NCBI GenBank assembly: GCA_041492185.1
Contig: JBGPWL010000002.1
Location: 50,237-114,236 of the forward strand
Direction of reading: 5' to 3'
Source of the DNA: JAOAPY01 sp041492185
Lineage (GTDB): Bacteria > Acidobacteriota > Blastocatellia > Pyrinomonadales > Pyrinomonadaceae
Length of the DNA: 64,000 nucleotides
The notes under the pieces are model-generated. The model did no database searches and was not told where the DNA came from. It was given only the letters and a program-made list of their open reading frames with translations. A program made the position numbers and the translations under genes. Shown here piece after piece: positions 53,278-61,526 of the stretch (its first letter is position 1; each line of letters opens with the position of its first letter).

Positions 53278-54432
53278 ATGAAAATCAACATCATCGGTGG
53301 CGGACCGGCGGGATTGTATTTTGCGATCCTGATGAAGCAACCCGATCCGGCGCACGACATCACGGTCTACGAGCGCAATGGGCCGGACGATACGTTTGGC
53401 TGGGGTGTTGTTTTTTCCGGAAAGACGCTGGCAAATCTGCGCGCGGCTGATAAGGAAACGCATGCAGAGATCACAACGAACTTTGAAGCTTGGGACAATG
53501 TCGATGTCGTTCATGGCGACAGCAAGATCTCAATTCACGGCAACAGTTTTTCCGGGATTGAGCGCTTGCGGCTACTGAAGATTCTGCAGCGAAGATGTGA
53601 ACAGCGCGGCGTGAGGCTCCTGTTCCGCACTGAAGTTGCCGACGTTGATAAATTAAGCGCCGATTGCGACTTCCTGCTCGGAGCGGATGGCGTCAATAGC
53701 ACCCTGAGACAGCACTACGCTGAGCATTTCAAGCCCAGCCTGATGGCGCGGCCAAATCGTTACATCTGGTACGGCACAAATCAGTTGTTTCATGGGCTGA
53801 CGCTCACGTTCCGCGAAAGCGAAGCGGGCGTGTTCGCGGCGCACTCTTACAAGTTCAATCAAACCACGAGCACGTTCATTGTCGAATGCGATCCGCAGAC
53901 GTGGAACGGCGCGGGCTTCGCCGCGATGACGGATGAAGACACGCGCGTCTATCTCGAAGAAGTTTTTGCGAAAGACCTCCACGGACAAAGGCTGCTGTCG
54001 AACAGCTCGAAATGGATCAACTTTGTGCTGGTGAAGAATGGTAACTGGTGGTTTGATAACGTCGCGCTGATTGGTGATGCATTGCACACGGCGCATTTCT
54101 CGATCGGGTCGGGCACGAAACTGGCCATGGAAGATGCGATCGCCTTGCATGAGTGTTTTCAAAAAACCGCGAATGTGCAAAGTGCCCTCACCGAGTTTGA
54201 GTCGATGCGCAAACCGGTCATTGAAGACTATCAGGCGGCAGCTTATGAAAGCATGTTGTGGTTCGAGAACGCGCGGCAGCATATGCCTCTCAGTCCGATG
54301 GAACTGGCCTTCAGCCTGATGACGCGCAGCGGGCGTGTTGACGTTGAGAAACTGCGTCAGCGCGATCCTGACTTTATCGCTGCTTATGAAGAAGAAGTTT
54401 CCCGCAAAGGCGCAGAGACGCAAAGTCAATAA
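53278..54432 (+). CDS. FAD monooxygenase like the N-terminal half of 2-aminobenzoyl-CoA monooxygenase/reductase
   Basis: A 384-residue group A flavoprotein monooxygenase from ATG 53278. FAD-binding IIGGGPAGLYFAI (about 5-17) and GDALHTAHFSIGSG (about 265-278, DG/GD motif), with NGPDDTFGWGVVFSGKT as in salicylyl-CoA 5-hydroxylase and 2-aminobenzoyl-CoA monooxygenase/reductase. Those enzymes carry an old-yellow-enzyme domain C-terminally; here that half is missing and a separate OYE gene lies next door. The final residues EEEVSRKGAETQSQ are partly encoded by the repeat at 54398-54519. Likely substrate anthraniloyl-CoA. Confidence 0.85.
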   Translation: MKINIIGGGPAGLYFAILMKQPDPAHDITVYERNGPDDTFGWGVVFSGKTLANLRAADKETHAEITTNFEAWDNVDVVHGDSKISIHGNSFSGIERLRLLKILQRRCEQRGVRLLFRTEVADVDKLSADCDFLLGADGVNSTLRQHYAEHFKPSLMARPNRYIWYGTNQLFHGLTLTFRESEAGVFAAHSYKFNQTTSTFIVECDPQTWNGAGFAAMTDEDTRVYLEEVFAKDLHGQRLLSNSSKWINFVLVKNGNWWFDNVALIGDALHTAHFSIGSGTKLAMEDAIALHECFQKTANVQSALTEFESMRKPVIEDYQAAAYESMLWFENARQHMPLSPMELAFSLMTRSGRVDVEKLRQRDPDFIAAYEEEVSRKGAETQSQ

Positions 54433-54519
54433 AGTGTCTGGCGAGTGATGCTACGACGACGGCTTAGTGTAACCCTTCGAGATTGTTTTCTTTGCGTCTT
54501 TGCGCCTTTGCGGGAAACT
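54398..54519. repeat. Inverted repeat built from CGCAAAG-type words, overlapping the monooxygenase 3' end
   Basis: TTTCCCGCAAAGGCGCAGAG and ACGCAAAG on the left face CTTTGCGTCTTTGCGCCTTT and GCGGGAAA on the right, about 65 bases apart. The left arm encodes the last ten codons of the monooxygenase. It lies between the convergent monooxygenase and OYE genes and could serve both as a terminator-like structure. Confidence 0.82.
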
Positions 54520-54523
54520 CCTG

Positions 54524-55996
54524 CTAAGTTTTCCACACCGGAGCGAGTAGTCGCCGACGTCCATCGTCAATCAGCGTGATGCCCGGCTCTTCGAGTTGGA
54601 CGCGATCCCATAGCTTGCACGTCACCGGACGATGCGCCTGATCCAGAGCTTCGCAATAATTCGTGTACGTGCAGCGCCGAATCTCATCTCCGCGTCCGAG
54701 TTTCACTTTGATAAACCAATCCGGATCGGCGAGTGCCTGGCGCGCGAAGCCCGCGATGTCCGCCTGTCCGCGTTGCAGAACAGCTTCGGCTTGTTCGAAT
54801 GTCGTAAGGCCGCCTGTGGCAACGATCGGCGTCGCCAACCCTGCTGCGTTGACCGCGTTCCTTATTGCCGCGACCAACGGCACACTGCGGCCGAATGGTC
54901 CGACCTCGTCTGACAGAGTCGTCGGCATGCATTCGTATCCGCTCCGTCCGGTGTAAGGATAGACCGCCTGGCCAACTTTCGGTTGTTGCGCGTCTTCAAA
55001 CTTTCCGCCTTTTGAGATCGAAAGAAAATCAAAACCGACTTTCGCGAATTCAACTCCAAAATAAACCGCATCGTCAATCCGGTTGCCGCCTTCAATCACT
55101 TCATCCCCGAGAAAGCGCACGCCGACGACGTAATCGTTGCCGACCGTTTTGCGCACGGCGCGATAAACTTCGAGCGGTAAACGAACTCGATTCTCGCGCG
55201 GTCCACCATAGCCGTCGTCACGATCGTTAAGCGCGCTCAGAAAACCCGCCATCGTGTAAGCGTGCGCGTAGTGCAGCTCGACGCCATCGAAGCCCGCTTT
55301 ACGCGCCCGCTGCGCAGCGTCAGCAAAGATTCCGGGCAGCACCTGCGGCAATTCGCGCACATGAGGTAGATGCGTGTCGCTCACACGCTCACGGTAACCA
55401 AAGCGTAACGCTTCAAGCTCACGCTCGCTCAGTACACGCTCATGGATCTCGTCAGGGGCTTTGATTAGAAACGCCCTGATCTCATCTTCAGGTGCGTCGA
55501 GCCAACCTAAATTGCTTGTAGCATCAGCAATCGCCGCGCGATGCTGATCAGTGACATTGAGAAACCGCTGAAAGAATTTTTCCGGTGCAGGCCGACGTTT
55601 TACCGCAAGGAAGTCGATAATCTGAATGAACAGTTTTGTGTGACCATCGCTCGCTGCGCGCACGGTCTCGACCAGCTTCTTGAGTCCGGGAATAAATCGA
55701 TCGTGACCGATGCGCAGAAGCGGCCCGCTGGGAATGTCGCGCACGCCGGTAGCTTCAACAACAATGGCTCCTGGTTGTCCTTCAGCAAATCGTCGATACC
55801 AATCCAGATTTTCCTGGGTGACGAACCCATCTTCAGTTGCGCGCCAGGGGACCATCGCCGGCACCCACGTGCGGCTTTCGAGCGTCAGCGGGCCAATGTC
55901 TATTGGCTGAAACACCAGAGATTGCGCGGCCTCTTCCGCCGTCGGCCAACGCGCGGGCGGAATCGGGTGTTTAATTGGATCGCGAAACTTCCACAT
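54524..55996 (-). CDS. NADH:flavin oxidoreductase / old-yellow-enzyme family protein
   Basis: A 490-residue TIM-barrel FMN reductase, on the opposite strand to the island genes. Signatures: VELHYAHAYTMAGFLSALND (substrate/active site), RENRVRLPLEV (FMN), IVATGGLTTFEQAEAVLQRG, and a C-terminal Cys pair CTYTNYCEALDQAHRPVTC. It is longer than plain OYE proteins. Since the adjacent monooxygenase lacks the reductase half of 2-aminobenzoyl-CoA monooxygenase/reductase, I infer that this enzyme does the ring reduction. An unrelated reductase role is possible, and it must have its own promoter. Confidence 0.85.
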   Translation of the reverse strand: MWKFRDPIKHPIPPARWPTAEEAAQSLVFQPIDIGPLTLESRTWVPAMVPWRATEDGFVTQENLDWYRRFAEGQPGAIVVEATGVRDIPSGPLLRIGHDRFIPGLKKLVETVRAASDGHTKLFIQIIDFLAVKRRPAPEKFFQRFLNVTDQHRAAIADATSNLGWLDAPEDEIRAFLIKAPDEIHERVLSERELEALRFGYRERVSDTHLPHVRELPQVLPGIFADAAQRARKAGFDGVELHYAHAYTMAGFLSALNDRDDGYGGPRENRVRLPLEVYRAVRKTVGNDYVVGVRFLGDEVIEGGNRIDDAVYFGVEFAKVGFDFLSISKGGKFEDAQQPKVGQAVYPYTGRSGYECMPTTLSDEVGPFGRSVPLVAAIRNAVNAAGLATPIVATGGLTTFEQAEAVLQRGQADIAGFARQALADPDWFIKVKLGRGDEIRRCTYTNYCEALDQAHRPVTCKLWDRVQLEEPGITLIDDGRRRLLAPVWKT

Positions 55997-56121
55997 CTTG
56001 ACGAATTAACTCTATCACGGAGCTTGGCGATCGTACCCGACCCCGTCACTCGGTGAAGGATCATTTAGCGCAATGTGGTAAATTATCAGCTTGTCACACC
56101 AGCCTGACAGGAGCACAACTG

Positions 56122-57309
56122 TTGACCGACGAGCTTCTAAAGTGGCGCAGTGAATTTCCGATTCTGGAGAAGACTGTGTACCTGATTTCGCACAGTCTGG
56201 GCGCTATGCCGCGGGCGACTTACGATCGACTACACGAGTATGCCGACATTTGGGCGACGCGTGGCGTGCGCGCGTGGGCCGAAGGCTGGTGGAACATGCC
56301 CGTGACGGTCGGCGACGAAGTGGGTCGCATTATTGGCGCCGATCCGGGCACGGTCGTGATGCATCAGAATGTTTCCATTTGCCAGTCGCTGATTCTTTCG
56401 TGTTTCGAACCAACGCCGACGAGAAACAAAATCGTCTATTCCGAACTGAACTTCCCTTCAGTGATGTATGTCTACGAAGCACACGCGCGTAGCGGCCGAT
56501 TGCGAATCGAGACGGTGAAATCAGACGACGGGATCACCGTGCCACTCGAACGAATGCTGGCGGCGATCGACGAAGAGACGCTGCTCGTTCCTATCTCACA
56601 TGTGTTGTTCAAGAGTGCGTTTCTGCAAGACGCAGAGGCGATCACCAGGCGCGCGCATGAAGTCGGAGCGATGGTTGTGCTCGATACTTATCAATCGGCC
56701 GGGACAGTGCCGTTCAGCGTCAAGGAATTGAATGTCGACTTTGCCACGGGCGGATCGGTGAAGTGGCTTTGCGGCGGGCCTGGGGCCGGGTATCTCTACA
56801 TTCGGCCAGATCTGCAAACGAAGCTTGAACCGAAAACTACCGGCTGGATGGCCCACGAAGCGCCGTTCGACTTTGATCCTGAACTGCGTTATGCGCCGAA
56901 CGTGACGCGCTTTCTGCACGGGTCGCCGGCGATTCCGGCTTTGTATGCAGCGCAGTCGGGTTACAAAATCATTAACGAGATCGGCGTTGAAGCGATTCGC
57001 GAGAAAAGCGTGCGGCAGACTCAGCGCCTGATTGCACTCGCCGAAGAGGCAGGCTTTCGGGTAACCAGTCCAAAGAATCCCGCGCAGCGTGGCGGCACGA
57101 TCACTATTTGGGATGACAACGCCGGCGCGATTACGAAAGAACTGATTCGTCGCGAATTTATTGTCGATTATCGACCGGGTGCCGGCGTGCGCATCTCGCC
57201 GCACTTTTACACCAAAGATGAAGAGTTGGAATTGGTTATCAGCGAGATGAAACAGATTCGCGACGCAAACGCTTACGCAACACAGGAGAAAGTTGGCGCG
57301 GCGTTTTGA
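56122..57309 (+). CDS. kynU: Kynureninase-like class V PLP enzyme
   Basis: A 395-residue aminotransferase class V protein. The TTG at 56122 follows AGGAG (56109-56113) at ideal spacing and is preferred to ATG 56053, whose first 23 residues look spurious. PLP lysine in GGSVKWLCGGPGAGYLY (about 208-224 from TTG), LDTYQSAGTVPF and SHVLFKSAFLQDAEAI as in kynureninases. It would cleave kynurenine to anthranilate and alanine. It precedes tryptophan 2,3-dioxygenase, which supports the call. A cysteine-desulfurase-like role is the main alternative. Confidence 0.82.
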   Translation: MTDELLKWRSEFPILEKTVYLISHSLGAMPRATYDRLHEYADIWATRGVRAWAEGWWNMPVTVGDEVGRIIGADPGTVVMHQNVSICQSLILSCFEPTPTRNKIVYSELNFPSVMYVYEAHARSGRLRIETVKSDDGITVPLERMLAAIDEETLLVPISHVLFKSAFLQDAEAITRRAHEVGAMVVLDTYQSAGTVPFSVKELNVDFATGGSVKWLCGGPGAGYLYIRPDLQTKLEPKTTGWMAHEAPFDFDPELRYAPNVTRFLHGSPAIPALYAAQSGYKIINEIGVEAIREKSVRQTQRLIALAEEAGFRVTSPKNPAQRGGTITIWDDNAGAITKELIRREFIVDYRPGAGVRISPHFYTKDEELELVISEMKQIRDANAYATQEKVGAAF

Positions 57310-57313
57310 GGAA

Positions 57314-57399
57314 TTCTCTGTGTCTTCTGTGGTTGATAAAAGCGAGAAATAAGATTTCAACACAGAGAACACAGAGGTAGCACGGAGTTACACAGAGAA
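57314..57399. repeat. Inverted repeat built from CACAGAG-type words
   Basis: TTCTCTGTGTCTTCTGTGG and its inverse CACAGAGAACACAGAGG, plus CACGGAGTTACACAGAG on the right. It lies between the kynureninase and tryptophan dioxygenase genes, and ends close to the latter's ATG. Confidence 0.68.
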
Positions 57400-57407
57400 G
57401 CAAAAAG

Positions 57408-58277
57408 ATGCCACAGGACTACGGAAAAGACGCACCGCTCTCATACAACAAATACCTGAAAGTGCCTGATCTGATCGGCTTGCAAACGTGCCTTTCCGAT
57501 CCGGAACATCACGATGAACTCCTGTTCATCACGATCCATCAAGCCTATGAACTCTGGTTCAAAGTGATCCTGCACGAAGTTGACGCGGCGATCCTTTTGA
57601 TGAACGAAGATCGAGCGACGGCCGCGGAGCGCGCCTTGCGCCGCGTGGTGGAAATCGAAAAACTGCTCGTTAATCAGATTCATATTCTCGAAACGATGAC
57701 GCCGATCAGTTTTCTGGGTTTTCGCGACGAACTGAATCCGGCCAGCGGTTTCCAGTCAATGCAGTTTCGCGAGATCGAGTTCTCATCCGGCCAGAAGGAT
57801 CAAGCTATTCTCAACGAATTTCGCAACGACCCGTTTGCCTACGATCGTCTCCGCGCGCGTTTTGAATCGCCGAGCCTCGGAGATGGCTTCTATGCTTATT
57901 TGCGTCGCCGCGGATTCGATGCGCCGGCAAGCGACGAGCGCCTCGATCAGGAACAGCGTCAACAGCACTATGAAAAACGAACGCGCACGATGCTCGAAAT
58001 TCTCACTCACTTCGAAGTACGAATTGAGGAGTTCAGACTGGCAGAAGTGCTGCTCGAGCACGATGAATTTTTCTCGTTGTGGCGCTCGCACCACATCAAA
58101 ATGGTGGAACGCATGGTCGGCGCGAAACGAGGCACGGGCGGTTCGGAAGGAATCGGATATCTGCGCACGACGCTGGACAAAAAATTCTTTCCCGAGCTTT
58201 GGGAAGCACGCACCTATCTGGACAGCAAGCACGGTGAAGGCGGGTGTCCCTTCGCCGCGCCAGAGGGCACTCGCTAA
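57408..58277 (+). CDS. kynA: Tryptophan 2,3-dioxygenase
   Basis: A 289-residue heme dioxygenase that opens the indole ring of tryptophan to N-formylkynurenine. Signatures: YNKYLKVPDLIGLQTCLSDP near 13-32, LLFITIHQAYELWFKVILHE near 39-58 with the heme-pocket residues, and WRSHHIKMVERMVGAKRGTG near 227-246. The final GEGGCPFAAPEGTR is short of typical C-termini but intact. It is the first step of the kynurenine route; kynB (formamidase) is not seen. ATG 57408 has a weak AGAAG upstream. Confidence 0.95.
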   Translation: MPQDYGKDAPLSYNKYLKVPDLIGLQTCLSDPEHHDELLFITIHQAYELWFKVILHEVDAAILLMNEDRATAAERALRRVVEIEKLLVNQIHILETMTPISFLGFRDELNPASGFQSMQFREIEFSSGQKDQAILNEFRNDPFAYDRLRARFESPSLGDGFYAYLRRRGFDAPASDERLDQEQRQQHYEKRTRTMLEILTHFEVRIEEFRLAEVLLEHDEFFSLWRSHHIKMVERMVGAKRGTGGSEGIGYLRTTLDKKFFPELWEARTYLDSKHGEGGCPFAAPEGTR

Positions 58278-58362
58278 AGTGTTGTGACCGCTGATCGCAA
58301 TCAAGTGCAGACGTCGCGGATGATGAATTAGCCATTGCGATCGGAAATGCCAACATCCCAAA

Positions 58363-59415
58363 ATGCCAGTCTCACAAGCGACGAATGAAGGACTCCGGTC
58401 CACGCTGCTCGCGTGGCCGCTATTTTTCCTGATCTGCTTAGGCCTTGGCTATCCGACGTTGAAGCGTTACGACCCCCGCTCGCTCGAAGCACTCAGCGAC
58501 ACGGCCGTGTATCACCAGCTTGTGACTGGCTCGCCGAAATCCATTGACAGAACCTACATGCGGAGCAGAATACTCGTTCCTTTGGTCGCCAAACCTTTTT
58601 ACTGGTTTGCTCGTTCACATCTAAAGGGATGGGAACCAGTCTTTTTCGGTTTGTTGGTCGCGAACGCACTGTTCTGTGCTACAGCGGCATGTTTCCTCGT
58701 AAGCATCGGCCATCGATTGACTGCCGACAATGGCATTGCCTTCTTAAGCGGAACGTTGTATCTGCTGAATTTTGCTATGCCAAATCTACAGCTCGCCGGT
58801 CTGATAGACTCAGGTGAGTCGTGCTTTATGTTAGCCATAACCTGGTCGCTCTTAAGCGGCAGATTGATCTGGCTGCCGCTATGGGGCGTGTTGGGAGCTT
58901 TGGCCAAAGAGACTTTTGTGCCGTTTGCGTTGGTGTTTACAACTGCGTGGTGGATGATAGAAAAGCGTCAAGGCTCGGCAAGTCGAATGAGGACCGAATG
59001 GATTTTGGCAATGGGCGCGACAAGCATTGCGACGCTCGTCATTCTTCACTCAGTCATCGCCGGTCAAATGGTGTGGCCCTGGAATATCGCGGCGCAGGCC
59101 AACGCGAAAGTTAATTTCCTGGCAGCGCTCTGGCGCGGCATTTCGAATCAGGGCTTCTGGTATGTGTTTGGATGGCTCTTGCCGCTCGGCCTCTGGCGCC
59201 TCGGTCGTTTGCCACGGTCATGGGTCATCGCGTCAGCAATAACCGCTCTGGTCGCGCTGCTGTTCGGCGCCTGGAAAGACATGCTTGGTACAGTTGCCCG
59301 ACCGGTGTTTGACGTAATGGGACCGGTGCTGTGTCTTTCGACAGCGCTACTGCTGACTGGACATACTGCGCGAGAAAACATCAGTGCCGGAGCGCAACCT
59401 TCAGAACTTCCGTGA
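58363..59415 (+). CDS. Polytopic membrane protein of unknown function
   Basis: A 350-residue protein with about eight hydrophobic segments, beginning near TLLAWPLFFLICLGLGYP and ending GPVLCLSTALLLTG. It has the look of GT-C-type glycosyltransferases or of a membrane transporter, but no motif confirms it. A conserved-looking DSGE appears in AGLIDSGESCFM and KETF near 186. It follows kynA by 85 bases, so it may or may not be part of the island. Confidence 0.7.
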   Translation: MPVSQATNEGLRSTLLAWPLFFLICLGLGYPTLKRYDPRSLEALSDTAVYHQLVTGSPKSIDRTYMRSRILVPLVAKPFYWFARSHLKGWEPVFFGLLVANALFCATAACFLVSIGHRLTADNGIAFLSGTLYLLNFAMPNLQLAGLIDSGESCFMLAITWSLLSGRLIWLPLWGVLGALAKETFVPFALVFTTAWWMIEKRQGSASRMRTEWILAMGATSIATLVILHSVIAGQMVWPWNIAAQANAKVNFLAALWRGISNQGFWYVFGWLLPLGLWRLGRLPRSWVIASAITALVALLFGAWKDMLGTVARPVFDVMGPVLCLSTALLLTGHTARENISAGAQPSELP

Positions 59416-59431
59416 CAGGACTTTTTGATCT

Positions 59432-59746
59432 ATGCCGACTGACCAACGAAGAAGAGTACCGCGAGTGAGTGTCAATCTTCCGGCGCGCTGGGAAGGCGTG
59501 CTCGAAAAACATGAGGGCAACATCGTCAGCCTCAGCGTGGAAGGATGTTTTGTGCTTTCGGGCGGCAAAGTCGAACCCGGGGAATTGATTCGGCTGGAGA
59601 TCGATGTGCCCGACGACGAACCCATCTACGTTTGGGGGGAAGTCGTTGATGAAGCCGACGAGATTGGGTTTGCGGTGCGCTTTACTTCAAGCGACGACGA
59701 AGCAGATCTCGCGAGGCTCGCGAGGTTTATTCAGAAGCTCTCCTGA
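59432..59746 (+). CDS. PilZ domain protein
   Basis: A 104-residue PilZ protein, typically a cyclic-di-GMP receptor. The N-terminal RRRVPR (residues 6-11) matches RxxxR, and NIVSLSVEGCFV (29-40) matches (D/N)xSxxG, both needed for c-di-GMP binding. No motility or exopolysaccharide gene is adjacent. Confidence 0.88.
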   Translation: MPTDQRRRVPRVSVNLPARWEGVLEKHEGNIVSLSVEGCFVLSGGKVEPGELIRLEIDVPDDEPIYVWGEVVDEADEIGFAVRFTSSDDEADLARLARFIQKLS

Positions 59747-59829
59747 TTTTTTGCGAATGCACGGGCCCGCGCAAAAAGCAAAGCTTTCATACGGTTTCTA
59801 AAGAGCTAGCGAGCCGAAAGGAGCCACCT

Positions 59830-60918
59830 GTGAAAAAAATGATCGCAACGCTTGGTGTTGTTTTTTTTCTGGCGCTCACGGTGACCGCACAGAAACTCGA
59901 ACCGCCAAAACTCCAGCCAACGCCGTCCACTGAAAGGCAGAAGCAACTGATCAGAGAAGGTGTCGCGCTGCATGATCGCGGCGATTACGACGGCGCTATT
60001 GCTCGCTATGAGGAAGTGTTGAAAGAGAACCCGGACAGCGCCGAGGCGCTCTACGAAATGTCTTTCACGCTTTACGCAAAAAAGGACTATCAAAAAAGTA
60101 TTGAGGTCGGTTATCAGGCGGCAAAATATAAATCGGACTTGCTGGCGCCGATCTATGTCCAGATCGGAACGTGCTTTGACGAATTGGGCGATTCGAAGAA
60201 GGCCATAGAGGTTTACAAGGCCGGTATCAAACTCAGTCCGGCAGACGCTCTGCTCCAATACAATCTGGCCGTCACCTACAACCGAACTGGACAATTGGAT
60301 GACGCGCGGGTAACCGTGAAGAAGGCGGCGAGTTTGAATCCGGCGCACGCAAGCAGCCAACTCCTGCTCGCTTCGCTCTTTCAAAAAGGCGGGTACAAAA
60401 TACCGGCGTTGCTGGCCGCTTGCCGGTTTCTGATTCTTGAACCGGCTTCCGATCGTTCCGACAGCGCTGTGCGATTGGTGCAAAAGACAATGCAGGCGGG
60501 TGTTTCGCCGGGCAAGAATCCAAACGAGATAAGTATCGCGATCGACCTGTCGCCGCAGAAAAAAGATGAGGGCGACTTCAGTTCCGTCGATCTGTTCATG
60601 GGTTTGGCGAAGGCGGCAAACTCCACCGAGAAGGGCAAGAACAAGACCGAAATACAATTGTTGGCGGCTGACTTTGATTCCTTATTTGCTTTCCTGTCTG
60701 AATCGACGAGCAAGTCGGATCGATCGAAGTTTACCTGGAAATATTACGTGCCGTATTTCGTCGAGATGAAGGATAGAGGTCATGTCGAAGCTTTCACCTA
60801 TTACATCAATCAGCGCGGCACTACTTCCGGCGTCAGCGAATGGCTCGAGCAAAATCAGAACAAGGTCCAGGACTTCCTGAGTTGGTCGCGAGGCTATCAA
60901 TGGCCAAAGATCGATTGA
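59830..60918 (+). CDS. Exported TPR-repeat protein
   Basis: A 362-residue protein with a signal peptide (MKKMIATLGVVFFLALTVTA) followed by TPR-like repeats, e.g. GVALHDRGDYDGAIARYEEV, and YVQIGTCFDELGDSKKAIEV. After about residue 180 a non-repeat C-terminal domain follows. TPR proteins bind partner proteins. Start ATG/GTG: GTG 59830 is preceded by GGAGCC (AAAGGAG at 59818-59824). The partner is unknown. Confidence 0.82.
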   Translation: MKKMIATLGVVFFLALTVTAQKLEPPKLQPTPSTERQKQLIREGVALHDRGDYDGAIARYEEVLKENPDSAEALYEMSFTLYAKKDYQKSIEVGYQAAKYKSDLLAPIYVQIGTCFDELGDSKKAIEVYKAGIKLSPADALLQYNLAVTYNRTGQLDDARVTVKKAASLNPAHASSQLLLASLFQKGGYKIPALLAACRFLILEPASDRSDSAVRLVQKTMQAGVSPGKNPNEISIAIDLSPQKKDEGDFSSVDLFMGLAKAANSTEKGKNKTEIQLLAADFDSLFAFLSESTSKSDRSKFTWKYYVPYFVEMKDRGHVEAFTYYINQRGTTSGVSEWLEQNQNKVQDFLSWSRGYQWPKID

Positions 60919-61000
60919 ATCTCAAAACCTGGAGGACAATCTAACGGCGGGGAAAGTTTCGTGTTAGAATGATTCAACCTTTCATCAAGGAGCGACTTTC

Positions 61001-61195
61001 ATGTCAAGGAATGTTCAATACGTCACGGACGCTAACGGCGAGAGAACTGCAGTCATTCTGCCGCTTGAGGAATACGAGGAGCTACTTGAGGACTTACATG
61101 TAACTCGCGTTGCCGAAGAGACGAAGGATGACACCTCAAGGCCGCTCAGCGAAGTTGTCGAAGAGTTGAGGGCCGCGCGCGAGATCGATGTATAA
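61001..61195 (+). CDS. Antitoxin of a RelBE/ParDE-like module
   Basis: A 64-residue protein with AAGGAG upstream. VQYVTDANGERTAVILPLEE (5-24) resembles Phd/RelB antitoxins, and the acidic C-terminus is typical of the toxin-neutralising part. Its last codons overlap the toxin start by eight bases. Confidence 0.8.
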   Translation: MSRNVQYVTDANGERTAVILPLEEYEELLEDLHVTRVAEETKDDTSRPLSEVVEELRAAREIDV

Positions 61196-61436
61196 GGTTC
61201 TCATTACCTCCCACGCCGAGAAGGAACTGAAGCGTCTTGATCGATCGACGAAGAATCGCATCTTACCTGTGGCTTTGGCCCTCGCTAACAATCCACGACC
61301 ACACGGTTGCCTGAAAGTAAAAAGAGAAGAGAGGCTCTGGCGCATTCGTGTGGGCGACTGGCGCATAGGCTACGAGATCGATGACGATGCCCAAGTGGTT
61401 AAAATCATAACGGTTGGTCATCGTCGCGAATTTTAG
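61188..61436 (+). CDS. RelE/ParE family toxin
   Basis: An 82-residue RelE-fold protein: VLITSHAEKELKRLDRSTKN, then LKVKREERLWRIRVGDWRIG and YEIDDDAQVVKIITVGHRRE. The RVGDWRIGYEID motif is typical of RelE toxins, which cleave mRNA on the ribosome. Translationally coupled to the antitoxin. The pair lies between the TPR gene and the CoA ligase. Confidence 0.85.
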   Translation: MYKVLITSHAEKELKRLDRSTKNRILPVALALANNPRPHGCLKVKREERLWRIRVGDWRIGYEIDDDAQVVKIITVGHRREF

Positions 61437-61526
61437 GACTAGCGAAAAAGAAGACTTCAGCGTAATTCATTTTTCGCAACCAGCCGTAGAGCACTTGTTC
61501 AGTGAAGGGAACGTCGAACAATAAGA

